From Dugong dugon (taxonomy: Eukaryota; Chordata; Mammalia; Sirenia; Dugongidae), in the NCBI GenBank assembly GCA_030035585.1, contig CM057460.1, forward strand, positions 220,555,711-220,619,710: DNA of 64,000 bases, read 5' to 3'. The first letter of the stretch is position 1; every line of letters starts with the position of its first letter. Below, one piece after another: positions 10,303 to 22,467 of this stretch. The translations under genes were made by a program, and so were the position numbers. Under the pieces are notes generated by a model. That model worked only from the letters and a program-made list of their open reading frames with translations. It did no database searches and was not told where the DNA came from.

Positions 10303-11962
10303 AGAAAAACAGATTACCTGGGTTACTGTCCATCTGGATGCATGAGGTGGGATATGTTGGAAGGAATGAAATGGTTTCTTGCAATGATTCTAGTCTTCAG
10401 CCATCTGTGATGTTTCTTTAGGGCTTTTCATGGGAGGTGTATTATGGGCATAACCGGTTACATTGAAACAAATATAATCTCAGAATGATGAACAACTTCA
10501 GAATTCACGAGCATTTCTGGACTTAAATAATTAGAGTCACCATGGTCTGAGAGGAATTCTCCCTAGGCAAGCTATTTTTTTCCTCCAGTTGAGAGCAATA
10601 ATATATTTACACCGAAGGCTTTGCAATGAAACTAAATAGCTCTTCAGATTAGCCCAAGCTAACCTGCATCTCTCCAGTTTAAAGAAAAGCCTTTTGAATC
10701 ATCTCATTATCAGGGCAGTGAACCATAGCTTATGTTTTACTTATCCAGGTGGAGAAGGAGATCATCTAGATAGGATATAATGGTTTTATTTTTGCTTATA
10801 TTACCTTTTGATGGAAGCAAAGCCAGGTGACTTCAATAAGAACTGGTGCTAGTTGGGCTAATTGCTGGTGATAAATAGAATTTGTTAAATTACCAGCACT
10901 CATTTTCAAACTTAGCTTCTTTCTCCAATTAGCTTCTTTACAAGAATTGTTAGTAACAGCAGATTATTTACTTGAGAAGTATTTTCCATGACCTTGACTT
11001 AAAAGATGTTGTCTCTCCTTAGAAACTTGATTATTAACTATAACCGACTTTAACTGGCTGTATTTGTTGAATAAAATGTTGAAATAAGTCACAGTGAAGA
11101 CAAAGTTATAAAAATGTAGCCAAGATACCTCAACAAAGTTATGTCAGTTCAATTATTTTGACAAATTTCAGGCCATTGAATTAGGAATATAATGAAGGAA
11201 CTGGAGCCATACTGTTAAATGTCTGAAAACAGACCAACACAACCCTTGTCTCTTCATATGCCATCCACACAGTATGCACAGCAGCATAAATCTATGTAAC
11301 CATCAACACCCTTGTGTGTCCCTGGGCAAGTCTCTTCACTTAGTCTCAGTTTCTTTATTCAGATCATATGTGAGGATTCAGACAAGGTGGCTGTCAGTAT
11401 TGACACGCTCTGATTATACTGAAAGCTGTGAGAGCTGGAACTCGAGGGGACTATCTTGTTTTTCCAGATCACTTAAGTTTTCTGGGTTTGACAGGGTGTG
11501 GTCTTATCACTTTGCTGTTGCTCTCTATTAGTGGAAAATGTCTCACTTTTCCTTCCCTGCCAAGTTTCTACCTAACATAGGTTCTGGCTTTCACAGGCTC
11601 TCCTGTATTTGAAAAGTACAGAGTGAAATTGTCCAGGCATTTTGCAACACTTGTAGGCAACTTGAAGAAAAATGAAGTCTATGACAACAAAGTATTTTGT
11701 TCCCTAAGCCTAGGTCAATACATAGAACAAGCTACTGGTTTCTTCTTGACGAAATTAACCAGTTCTTTGACTGAAGAGTTATTACAATGAAATACATGTG
11801 CTTGGAGATATAATTAATTTTTATGGTCATTTAGTATAAATAGATCTTACTGTAGGTTTAATTATCAATACTTGAGTGAGTTTATTGAGTGCAAAGTAAA
11901 GAGAGAATGCAAGGTAAATGGAAAATATAAAACTTGGCTAAAATAACTCCTGCTATAAGAGT
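10303..11962. other. unique intronic block, candidate conserved non-coding sequence
   Basis: 1.66 kb without a recognisable repeat, unusual for this window. The stretch 10480-11110 is rich in homeodomain-type cores (aataattag near 10529, gctaattgctgg near 10858, ctccaattagc near 10924, cttgattattaac near 11026). No coding signal. Regulatory function is only a suggestion. Confidence 0.4.
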
Positions 11963-11963
11963 A

Positions 11964-12169
11964 ATTAAGGAGCCCTGGTGGCACAATGGCTAAGTGCTTA
12001 GCTGCTAACTGAAAAGTCAGCAGTTCAAACCCACCAGCGGCTCTGTGGGAGAAATGACCTAGTGATCTGCTCTCATAAAGATTACAGCCTAATAAACCCT
12101 TTGGGGCACTTCTACTCTGTCATATAGGGCTGCTCTGAATCCAACTCAATGGCACACAACAACAACATA
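11964..12169 (+). repeat. AfroSINE
   Basis: aaggagccctggtggcac, then tcagcagttcaaacccacc and tctactctgtcatatagggc, with tail cacacaacaacaaca. Short taattaa matches flank both sides. Confidence 0.9.
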
Positions 12170-12599
12170 GACATAATTAAAAATAAACATAACTGGTTAG
12201 ACACGCGTCAAAAGTCACACACACGTTGGATTAAAAATTGGGTTCAAGCAACATCATAAAACGAAACAGAAACTATGGAAAAGCAAAAGTTAAAGAGATG
12301 GTGAAAGATCTGCCGGGCAAATGTGAAACAAAAAAGTCAATAAGAGTATCTATGTTCAATCATATAACACAGAACAGAAGACCAAAAAAATCAGAGACTA
12401 TAGCAGAAAGTAAGTAAGCAGATCACAGTTAGATTTGCTTCTTGATAACTGATAGATCAAAGGGACTAAAAGAATCAAAGCTGGAGATAAAAAATTATAG
12501 AAGATTATAATAATATAATTATTATTATAATAATTATTAAGGTCACATAGACAGATAACTTTATGTCTAACAAATATAAGAAAAAGCAAATGTTGTTTT

Positions 12600-13890
12600 T
12601 GAAAACAGATGAATCATCCCTAGCAGGAAGCTTCAATACATTTCACAGAACTGAAATTTTGTCTGAAAAAAAGAAAATTGTGTTGTCTCAGTATGTGGAA
12701 AGGAAAGTGTGGGATTTCTAAAATAAATGGTACTGGGAAAACTGCCTTCATATGTAAAGAGGAAATTGGACCCCTACCTCAAAGCACATACAAAAATACT
12801 CTCCATGTGGATTTAAGACCTAAATGTGAACAGTGGAACTATAAACATAGAGAAAATTAGGAAAAAGTGTAGGAATATTTCCTTGTGACTTCCGAGACTT
12901 CTTAATCAAGATCCCGACGAAGAAAATCGAAGACAAAATTAAGAGACAAAAGGTAGTCTTGGAAAAGATATTTTCAACCATTTCTAACTAACAAGAGATT
13001 TGTATTTACATTAATGAACTTCAGCAAAGCAGGAAAAAATAGCAAGAAAACTACAGGCAAAACAGGCAAAGGAAGTTCATAGACGGGAAACTCAAATGTC
13101 TAATAAAGACATGAAAAGACGCTCAACCTTAGAAATACTTAAAGGAAAACAAATTAAAACAAAGTGCCACTTTATACCCATTGCATTTGCAAAAATTAGA
13201 AAGGCAAGTAGTGTCAATTTCTAGCAAGGATATGGGGAAATGAGACATTTCATGCTCGGCTGGAGGCAACACAAACCGGTACACAGATTTTGAAGAGTGG
13301 CTCTGCAATTATTAGTAAAATTAACTTAAATTCTGTGATCTAACAATTCTATTTCTGATCATATACTTAGTATCACACAGGGGCACAATCCAAACCAAAC
13401 CGTCATTGAGTCAATTCCGACTCATAGCAACCCTACAGAACAAAGGAGAACTGCCCATAGGGTTTCCAAGGCTGTAATCTTTACAGAAGCAGATTGCCAC
13501 ATCTTTCTCCCGTGGAGCAGCTGGTGGGTTTGAACCACCAACCTTTTGGTTAGCAGCCAAGTGCTTAACCACTCTGCCACCAGGACTCCTTATACATGGG
13601 CACATGTACAAGGATATTCATTATAGAATCAAAGAGCTGGGGAAAACCTAAGTGTTTACTTTCTATGTCTTTTATACACACACATGTACATACACACACA
13701 CACATACACACACATGGATTTAAAGTAAATATATGAAGTACCCATAAGTTGGTGCTTATAGGACAGAGAGAAATGATTTCAACATTAAGGATGGTTAAAA
13801 CATAAGACAAAATAGGGACATTGCATGGACTGATGATAATAGTGTGACATAAACTAGTTATTGACAAAAAATCAAAAGAAATCAAAACAT
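12600..13890 (+). mobile_element. ancient LINE-1 (L1M-type) ORF2 3' region, interrupted by an AfroSINE
   Basis: The diverged ORF2 C-terminal region is recognisable from aaatggtactgggaaaactgcc, ccatgtggatttaagacc and gatcccgacgaag through to the acatgtacaaggatattcat block. The AfroSINE at 13388-13593 splits it. The 12180-12600 stretch upstream may be more of the same but is too diverged to say. Confidence 0.75.
13388..13593 (-). repeat. AfroSINE nested in the ancient L1, with target-site duplication
   Basis: Reads on the minus strand from aggagtcctggtggcag to the tail ttggtttggattg. Flanked by ACAGGGGCACA (13377-13387) and ACATGGGCACA (13594-13604), 10 of 11 identical. Removing it restores a continuous ancient L1. 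Confidence 0.93.
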
Positions 13891-14414
13891 TCAACGGACC
13901 ATCAACAACACCTTAGTAGTTTTGGTTCCTGAGTCCAAAGGCCCTAGTCAACAGTGGCCATGTGTTGGACAAAGAAGTTCTATCTTCAGGATGAAGGTGA
14001 CCCCTTTGTATCCTTCTTGACCTGTTAGAGCATGAGCAGAGGGCTGTGGGTCTTTGAGGGCAAACAGAAACATCAGTGTGTTCTCACAGCGGAAATGCTT
14101 CGCTAAACTCTGTTGCATACAAAATAGTTGGACAAATAGGGATGTTAGAGACAGTCAGCCAGGAAGACAGTGGCTCACTGTTCTATGTATTTGATAGGTT
14201 TATGTGGAGAAAGGGGGACGGGGGGGGGGGGGGGCTGTTCAGAATTACCCAAGAAGGAATAATGGGACCAGAAGGAAAGGGTAGAGCTAGAGAAGGCAGA
14301 TTTTACAGGAGGAGGAGTACCTGATGATCACAGTCATGCAGAAACAGAAAGAGCTTTGTGTGTGGTGCAGCACTGCACAGGCCACGTGCAGGCAGAATCT
14401 GGAAAAAAGGTCGA
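13891..14414. other. intronic sequence with a G-run
   Basis: Uninterrupted G-run at 14220-14234 and purine-rich surroundings; nothing else recognised. Confidence 0.5.
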
Positions 14415-14600
14415 GAGGGAATCCCTGGGTGGTGCAAACAGTTAACAGACTTGGCTACTAAAGGAAAGGTTGAAGGTTTGAGTCCACCCAGAAGTGCCTC
14501 AGAAGAAAGGCCTGGCAATCTACTTCTAAAAAATCGGCCATTGAAAACCTTACGGAGCATAGTTCTACTCTGACACACTTGAGGTCACCATGAGTTTTCT
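14415..14600 (+). repeat. AfroSINE, older subtype
   Basis: gagggaatccctgggtggtgc, then ggtttgagtccacccagaag, aagaaaggcctggcaatc and gaggtcaccatgagt. The 3' tail is lost. Confidence 0.88.
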
Positions 14601-15384
14601 TTTTTACTGGTAAGGTCAAGGGACATGTTGACTATCACTTGGCGGGCTGGTCTACATAACTCCAAGTTTATTTCCCTTAGATTTTATGATTTTATCATCT
14701 ACGTAGGCATATATTACATATACTTATTTATGTATGTGAATACATATATTATGTATGTGAATATAATACGTAATATATTTATATACATATATAACATATA
14801 TTTTATATTTATACATAAACGTAATATATTTACCAATGAACAGAAAATATAAATATTTATGTACTATGTACATAAGCTACACAAGTCTGTTGAACTTGTA
14901 AATTCTGATAATTACTTGTGTCTTGTTCCAATCCATAACAATGATTTTGAATAATTGAGAGCTATTTTTTTCTGATTTAAAATATTATTATCAGAATATC
15001 ATTACTTAAGTACTAACAAAAATGTTTCTTTTTTCCTATGTGTGTATGTACTCACATACATGTATGTATATTTACAAAGAAATTAATTATAGATTAGGCA
15101 GGGAAAGTGTTAGTAATTTTTTTGACATTCTTTCTTCCTTTCTTGTCTCTACTTAATTCTCTCCTGCTCCAAGTTTTCCGTATTCAGTAAGCACAAAAAT
15201 ATTACAAAACATTACGTTTCTTACAATCCTAACTTTAACTGAATGACTGTATTATGTGACATTACAACAAATCCAATGCATACTTTTTTCTCTAAGTAGT
15301 AAGTTGTTTGAGATATTATTTATAAAAAAAATAAATAAAGGATTTCCTTGAAGAAGAAAACAACTTAATTCTCTAAAATGGAAG
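14601..15384. other. AT-rich intronic sequence
   Basis: A long (AT/ATAC)-like stretch at about 14700-14880. No named repeat family. Confidence 0.5.
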
Positions 15385-15838
15385 ATGAATTATAAGGTAG
15401 ATGAGTTTCCCAGTGCTGGCATAGTAAATTACCACAAACTGGGTGGCTTAAAACAACAGAGATTTAGTCTCTCTCATTCTGGAGGCCAGAAGTATGAAAT
15501 AAGGTGTCTGTAGGTTTGGTTCCTTCTACAGACTCTGAGGGAGAATCTATCCATGCCTCTCTCCTAGTTTCTGGTGGCTGCTGGTAACCCTTGGCGTTGC
15601 TTGGCTTATAGATGCATCACTCCAATCTACCGCCATCTTTACATGGCCTTCTTTGTGAAACTGTGTCCTCTCCTTTTCTTTCTCTTATCAGGACACCTCT
15701 CATTGGATTACAGCCCACCCTAATCTGGGATGATCTCATCTTGAGATCCTCACCTTAATTACATCTACAAAAACCCTTCTGACAAATAAGTTCACATTCT
15801 GAAGTTCTGAGAGGACATATCTCAACCCACTACATAAG
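15385..15838 (-). mobile_element. old MaLR-class (MLT1/MST-like) solo LTR
   Basis: Plus-strand reading shows the hallmark inverted MaLR LTR blocks: accacaaactgggtggctt, ttctggaggccagaag and cattggattacagccc. A eutherian-wide, ancient fossil LTR without internal sequence; broken. Confidence 0.75.
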
Positions 15839-16114
15839 GCATTCTACCTCCAAAGACAAGGGGAGCTCAGAGCCCAGCTCTAACTTATCTCAAAGAAGAA
15901 AAGAACGTCTGCACTCTAGAAGCTTGAGAGGGTAAATCCCCAGGTAATGTGGCTAAATGCAGACAATCACATCTAAACATGAGTGCTTTCTTTGGTGGTT
16001 TACAAAAAAGGGATAGCGGAACTTGCCGAGTTCACCCGTCTTCTTCAGTCACATTAGCGCGTAAGTTAACAAGAATTGAAGCCCTCATTTGAAATCATAA
16101 ATTACCAGGAAAGC

Positions 16115-16795
16115 ATCATTGTTGTTGTTAGGTGCTCTCCAGTCAACTCCAGGTCATGGAAAACTCATGTACAACAGAATGAAACATTGCCCGTTCCTGC
16201 ACCATCTCCATGATCCTTGGTATACGTGCATCCATGGTTGTGGCTATTATGTCGATCCAACTCATGGAGGGTTTCCCTCATTTTCACTCACCCTCTGCTT
16301 TACCAAACATGAAGTCCTTTTCTAGCAATTGGTCTTTTCTGCTGACGTATCCAAAGTGAGCCAAACTCTCACCATCCTTTCTTCTAAGGACCATTCTGGT
16401 TATATTTCTTCTAAAACCAATTTGTTCATTCTTCTGGCAGTCCACGGATGGCACAGTATTCTTCACTAAATACCACTGTTCAAATGCATCAGTGTTTCCT
16501 CTTCCTTTTTCATTGTCTAGTTTTTGTATGCGTAGGAGGTGACTGAAAAGACCATGGCTTGGGTCAGGTGCATCTTACTCATCAAAGTGATATCTTTGCT
16601 TTTTAAAACTTCTAAAGGGTCTTTTGCAGTAGATTTACCCAATACAATATATCATTTGATTCGTTGACTGCTGCTTTCATGGATGTTAATTATTTATCCA
16701 GGAAGAATGAAATCATTGACAATCTCTATTTCTTCTTCATTTATCATGATGCTGTTTATCGGTCCTAGGTGTGAGGATTTTTTTTTCTTCATATG
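16115..16795 (-). mobile_element. RTE/BovB-type LINE 3' fragment
   Basis: On the minus strand it ends in (AAC)n at 16115. It carries the RTE ORF C-terminal region, read on the plus strand as aaccaatttgttcattcttc, ggcagtccacgga, accatggcttgggtcagg and atttatcatgatgctg. About 680 bp, 5'-truncated and carrying small indels. Confidence 0.88.
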
Positions 16796-16824
16796 AAAGG
16801 ATTATATGTACACTATACTACATT

Positions 16825-17009
16825 TGGGAGCCCTGGTGGTGCAGTGGTTAAGAGCTTGGCTGCTAACCAAAAGGTCAGCAGTTCAAATCCACCAGCTGCT
16901 CCTTGGAAACCCTATACAGCAGTTCTACTCTGTCCTATAGGGTCACTATGAGTCAGAAGTGACTCAACAGCAACGGATTTAGTTGGGTTTTCTTTCTTTT
17001 TTTTTTTGG
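16825..17009 (+). repeat. AfroSINE with exact 11-bp target-site duplication
   Basis: gggagccctggtggtgcagtg, then gtcagcagttcaaatcc and tcctatagggtcactatg, with a T-rich end. Flanked by TATACTACATT at 16814-16824 and 17010-17020, identical, so a comparatively young insertion. Confidence 0.97.
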
Positions 17010-17109
17010 TATACTACATTCTACCCAGAAAAATATGACCCTCCACTACATCTACTTTTCTCTTGTATTATTTATAATAGAGAAGATACATTCCCTAAGT
17101 AATTGTTCG

Positions 17110-17317
17110 GGGGAGCCTGGGTGGTACAAGCAGTTTGTGATCAGCTGCTAATCAAAAGGTTGGCAGTTCGAACCCACCAACATCTTCATGGAAGAAAGGC
17201 CCGGCAATCTGCTTCCATAAAGGTTACAGACAAGAAAGTCCTATGGAACAGTTCTACTCTGTAACGCTTTGGGTCACCATGAGTCTGGGGCCGACTCAAC
17301 GGCAGCTAACAACAAAT
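17110..17317 (+). repeat. AfroSINE, longer subtype
   Basis: ggggagcctgggtggtac, then ggttggcagttcgaaccc, aaggcccggcaatctgc and ggccgactcaacggcagc, with an (AAC)n tail. Confidence 0.93.
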
Positions 17318-17320
17318 AGT

Positions 17321-18172
17321 TGTTAACAACCAATATAAAGCTTCTGCAAATGATTAAAATTTATGATAACACAAGCCCTCAGCAAACAGGACCGTAAATT
17401 AAGCACTGCTCAACTTTAATGAGGCATCTAAAAGAGAAAAGGTGATCTGGAAATGCCATGCTTTCTATGTGCAATATTGTAAATGATTCATGTGTTTAGG
17501 GAGGCAGCAAGGAGAGTGAAAGAAAGAGAAAGTGAGAAAGAGAGAGAGACTCCTCCCCAGACAGCAGGAATCAGCAATGCTCTAGAACCCCCGCAAATGA
17601 GTAAACATCAGCTAGCAGATATGGCCAATGCAGCTTGCCTGCACAGAGCAGCACCTGCGCCTGGCCGGCTGACACAGCTGCCAGAAGCCCTCGGAGAATG
17701 ATGTCATTAGAAGGAGGCATCCCCGGCTGCTCACTTACGGATGGGAGGAGAGCAGACCCACTCTCAGCACTATTTTTAATTTAGTGTTCATTTCCCCAAC
17801 TGCACCAACAGCAGTTCTGCAAGACCGTTGTGATGGCAGATGTGATGTAGTGTATGATAAAAAGCTGCAGCAGAAGCCAGATTTGTATGCTGAATCCTGC
17901 AGAACAGTGACCCGGTTTGGCTGGAAAATGTGCAGGTCACTCCCATAGGAGTTGGGAATGTGGTCAATGACATCTGAATTCTCCCTTCAGTTTGGAGCAG
18001 GACACAACAAAAATGTGTCTTAAATTGGAACAGGAAGAGTGTTACAAATGGAACGAATCGTGGAAAAGCAAATTCTCGTGATAGCTCTCCTGGCTTCCTG
18101 GCATCACCATCTCCTCTCATTATTTGCAAACATTCATTTAGGAAACAACAAAATCTAATTTGGCAAGCTTGA
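17321..18172. other. unique intronic block, candidate conserved non-coding sequence
   Basis: About 850 bp free of recognisable repeats apart from a GA-rich tract at 17508-17550. GC is higher than the neighbourhood around 17560-17770. No splice-bounded open frame that fits DSCAM or another known protein. Confidence 0.4.
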
Positions 18173-18225
18173 TGCTTGTTGTTAGGTAGTTACCGTCTAG
18201 TCAATTCCAACTCATGGTGGCCCCA
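18173..18225 (-). repeat. AfroSINE or RTE 3' tail fragment
   Basis: ttgttgttaggtagttaccg then ccaactcatggtggcccc, the shared RTE/SINE 3' end on the minus strand. Confidence 0.65.
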
Positions 18226-19603
18226 GACATTCTTATCCACTTAGAGCATTACTATCTCTCTGTTCTAATGTTAGCCCTCTCCTCCAAATCCATAATTCAA
18301 CTTCTTGTCTGAATCTAGAATGGTGGACTGCATACACTTTAAGCATAACTTTTCCCAAACCATGTCCTTCAAAAGACTTTCACCGAGCCACTAGCATTTC
18401 TAGGTTCCCTGTCTCAGCCTCTCCATCACCCAGACTAGAACTTCTGAGTCATCTTTGGTTCTTACCTGTTCTCATTTACTTTCCACTTCTTCAATTCAAC
18501 GAATTCTCTCTCTCTTAAATTAGGCCTCCGTGTGTTTTCTCTCTTACCTTTCAAATAGTCTTCTTCCTTGACTTTTTAAATAGCTTGCTTTCTGGTTCTC
18601 TGCCTTCATTTTCTCCTCACGCCAACTCAAGCTTCCCATTGCAATATAAATTACTTTTCTAAAACTCACCAGGGGAGGGGGTGCTGTAGTTGTATTGGAA
18701 TCAATACGTCTGTATGTGAGTCTGGACTGCATTACTGGATAACCATGAGCAGGTCTCTTACTTTCCCTTGCTCTGTTTCTCACATTATGCTCCATCTACG
18801 TTACAGAGTCACTGGGTGAGTATTAATTAAGGTGACATACACGAGAGTCTTTTATAAACTATAAAGTTTTATATAAATAGAAATTGACATTTTTATCTAG
18901 CAGCCAATTAACTTTCATGGCAGTTTTGGGCATCAGCAATTAGAACACTCAATTAGGCACCATTCAAGTTCAAGGTGGCACCTAAAATGGGAAAGAAAAG
19001 TCTTGAAAAGTGTTAAATATAAAACTGCTTATAAAGTTGAAACTAAGTGAAAGAAGGGATTTTGGCTTTCATTTTTTCTCCCTGTGTTAAAGATATTTCA
19101 GAGCTCCTTAGGTTTTAGTCACTATCATAATTAACATGCAGCTAATTTATATGAATCTTTGAATATTTTTCAAATTTTCCAAGTCATATGGTCCTACAAA
19201 GTAAACAGAAGGGCCATGCCTATTATAAAAAAGGTATGACTGAAAATTAGTATTGCTTCCACACATCATGTAAATACACACACACACACACACCACTATA
19301 TTTACGATAAAGAAGAACCTTCCTGAAACAACATAAAAATGGCTTCATTTTACAGTTTACGGCACTACTGATGGAAACAAATGACCCACTTACAAAGGGA
19401 GCCAACTTCTGAGGCACCGTATTTGCTCTTCTAAAATTATATGAATGAAATATTCCCTGAGGAGTCTATTAGGAAAAGTAAAGGAACCACATTTACATTA
19501 ATAACGTAGAAAAACTTCTCTCAATCCTGATTTACAGGGAGAGCCAAAATTCTAAGTCTTTTCTTTTATTCAATTGATTCCTTTTCTCCTCCACTCCCAA
19601 TAA
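18226..19603. other. intronic sequence, possibly ancient LINE at its left end
   Basis: 18226-18560 is pyrimidine-rich and resembles old L2-type sequence, uncertainly. A short (CA)n tract lies at about 19276-19293. The rest is unrecognised. Confidence 0.4.
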
Positions 19604-19808
19604 ACCAGATGCTGTGCAGTTGATTCTGACTCACGGCCAACCGATGTGTGTCAATATAGAATTATGCTTCATAGCGTTTTCAACGGCTGATTTTTCAGAA
19701 GTGGACTGCGAGACCTTTCTTCTGAGGTGTTTGGGGGGGGGGGGACTTGAACCCTCAACCTGTCAATTAGCAGCCAAGTGCATTAACTGTTTGCTACTAC
19801 TCGGAGAT
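19604..19808 (-). repeat. AfroSINE, older subtype
   Basis: Minus-strand copy with agtagcaaacagttaatgc, a B-box region read on plus as acttgaaccctcaacctg, and a tail read as tgattctgactcacggcc. It contains an expanded G-run at 19733-19744 on the plus strand. Confidence 0.85.
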
Positions 19809-20192
19809 TCTTCCCCTCAATATCTCATAACTGAAAGTAGTAAAGATTATTTCTTAAAAAGATTTGATGGACTACAATACCAGCCCCTGGAGTGTGATTT
19901 AATTTATATTTCTTTTCAGAACATTTCACAACTTAAATTTAAATGTTCAGAAGTCAATTTAGTTAAGACTTTTCTAACATCTGAGTAAAGCCGAAAATTG
20001 CTAATGGCATATAATTGCTACTGTATATTGAAAGTTAGCAGTCATTCTTAATAAGATACGCAAGTGGTATTTTAAACCAAATTACTGTAGGTATATTTAA
20101 TAGGCTGAAACACATGTGAACATAGCAAAACAAAACAAAACAAAAGGTCCTAGGCTAGCATAGAGAAATTCAGAATTTATTATTTTTCATTA
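19809..20192. other. intronic sequence, nothing recognised
   Basis: AT-rich with an (AAAAC)n tract near 20128-20145. Confidence 0.5.
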
Positions 20193-20209
20193 GAAAACAT
20201 CTAAACAGG
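20193..20209. repeat. left target-site duplication of the L1 pile-up
   Basis: GAAAACATCTAAACAGG here and GAAAATGTCTGAACAGG at 32714-32730 match at 14 of 17 positions, and all three differences are transitions. Confidence 0.8.
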
Positions 20210-20759
20210 AAGGAGCCAACATGGCATCACAGACAGAAGCACCATGCTGTCCCTCCACAGCAAAGAGTCCAAAAAAGGAAGTAAAACAAAGACAAACAAC
20301 AATTCTGGAACCCTAAGCATCAAATGAAGAGATAAAGACCTTAACCAAGCACCCAATGGAATAGGAAACTGACAGAGAACAGAGAGCAAGGAGAGACATG
20401 GAGTGGAGGTCCCCTATCAGCTAAAGTGGCAAGGATTTGCCATCTTGTACCCCTCAGCTTTTGAGAACTGCAGGGAGGGAGCATGGGAAGGCAGCTTCAT
20501 GGAGCTCCTAACAGGAGACAGAGCACCCAGTAACCAGTGATACACGTTTTCTCACCCCCCACCTGTCTTCCTGCTGCTTGGTATCAGCCACTTCTCAGCT
20601 GGCTGCAGTCACTCAGCTGAGGAAGCACCAGCTCCTTGCCACTTGGATTCCCCCCACCCACACTGGCTGGATCCTTCAGTGCCATGTTTTTCTTGATGTT
20701 GCTTTTTTCAGCTTCTTTTGGTTTCTTCTCTCTCTCTCACCTCCTTCCCTTCCTCTCAA

Positions 20760-22090
20760 ACACCTGGCTCTGTGTTCCATCTCCACCCCTTCTTGACAGG
20801 CTGTGAAGTGCCGTTCAGCTGGGGAACTGCTTCCCCCGTCTGTGCCGCCATGCTGGTGGGATCCCTGGGGGCATTTCTTTTTTTTTCTTGTTCTTTTCTC
20901 CTTTTTGATTTTCTTCATTTCTCTGTTTCTCATCCCTCTATACTTTCCTTCTTTTTCTATCTCCTGAATAGCTGGCCCTGTGTGCCATCTCCACCCCATC
21001 TAGATGGGCTGTGCAGTGCCTAGCAGCTTGGGAGCCAATTCCCTGGTCTGCACCACCAAGCCAGTGAGCTCCCTTGGGGATTTTTTTTTTTTTCCCTTCT
21101 CTCAATTTCTTATTTCTCTCTACCATCCTTCCCTTCTTTTCTTCTGAACACCTGGCACCATGTGCCATCTCTGCTCCTTCTAGATGGGCTGCGCAGTGCT
21201 GCACCACTGGGGAGCTACTTCCCCAGTCTGCGCCACCATACCAGTGGGCTCCCTTGGGGCATCTTTTTATTTTTTTCTGTCTCTCTTCTTTTCTTTTCTT
21301 GATTTATTATCTCCATTGCTTCCTTACCCTCTCTTGAACACCTGGCACCAAGTGCCATCTCCACTCTCTTGACAGGCTGTGCAGTGCCACCTGACTGGGG
21401 ACCCATCCACTTCTGGTGGGCTCCTTTGGGGAATTTTTTCCTTTACTTCCTTTTTCCCTCAGTTTATTGTCTTTCTCTACCTTCCTTTCTTACCCTTCTC
21501 TTGATTCCTTGGGGCATTTTTTTTCCTTTACTTTCTTTCTTTTTTCCTCGGTTTCTTATCTTTCTCTACCTTCCTTACTTACCCTTCTCTGGATTCCTTG
21601 GGGCATTTTTTTTCTTCTTTTTTCTAGGTTTCTTGTCTCTCTCTACCTTCCTTCCTTACCCTTCTCCTGAACACTTGGTACCAGGTGCCATCTCTACTCC
21701 TTCTTGACGGGCTGTGCAGCACTGATCAGCTAGGGACCTGCTTCCAGTGGGCTCCCTTGGGGCATTTTTTTCTTTCTTTCTTCTTTCTTTTTTCTCAGTT
21801 TCTTGTATCTCTCTACCTCCCTTCCTCCTTCTTCCCAATCAGCTGGCATCTTCTTTTTTTCCTTTGGTTTCTTGTCTCTCTCTACATTCCTTCTATTCCT
21901 TTCTCCTGACCGCCTAACTGCGTGTGCCTTTCTCTCTCCTTTATTTATTTATTATCCAGTTTCTTATCTCTCCCTCTCTTCCTTCCTTTCCTTTCTCCTG
22001 CCCTCATACCTGCGTGTTCCATATTTGTCCCTTCTTGATGGGCTGTGCCTCACATCCTGGCTAGAAAGCCACTGGCATATGGCTTCCCAG
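20760..22090 (+). promoter_or_regulatory. L1 5' UTR tandem monomer array
   Basis: Units share cacctggcaccatgtgccat, then ggctgtgcagtg, a ccagtgggctcccttggggc block and a long pyrimidine tract ending ctctaccttcc. The ggctgtg anchors fall at about 20801, 21009, 21189, 21377, 21712 and 22043, giving spacings near 180-210 bp, with two longer gaps that hold an 89-bp sub-repeat (21505 and 21594) and a truncated unit. By analogy with mouse L1 A and T monomers these could be repeated promoter modules. Confidence 0.75.
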
Positions 22091-22467
22091 GGTCTTGCCA
22101 TTCCAACAGCAAGCTCTCTCAGCACTTTTTTTTCCCTCCTGTTTCTCTCTCCTCTGTTTCTGCTTTCCCACACCCACTTAGCTCCACAAATCACAACTTC
22201 CTCCCTCTCTCCTGCCTATCTGCACCGTGCGTTAAGCACTGCACCCCCAAGCAGCACAGGAACAGCCTACCAGAAACTGTCCTGCACTGACCCCCGACCC
22301 TGCCCTGTCAGCCCCAGTATGTGCCACAAACAACCCATCTCAGCCCCTCCCCTTCAGCTGGATCTGCCCTGCTGTACCACAGCTAAGTGACCAGCCCTGC
22401 TCACTGGACAAGGTAGTGAGAAGTATCATGCCTACAAACAAGCTAACAACAAAGAACACCCAGCCTG

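Noticed and set aside
14220-14234. G-run as a G-quadruplex regulatory site
   Set aside because: A single homopolymer in otherwise unremarkable intron; quadruplex formation cannot be argued from this alone.
17788-18129. A 113-codon minus-strand open frame as the next DSCAM exon (Ig7)
   Set aside because: Translation shows no VPPFIQPFEF start, no Ig cysteine/Trp pattern and no fit to DSCAM.
21803-22390. A 195-codon open frame rich in Ser, Leu and Phe
   Set aside because: Same reason: it reads across L1 5' UTR monomers and has no domain or splice signals.
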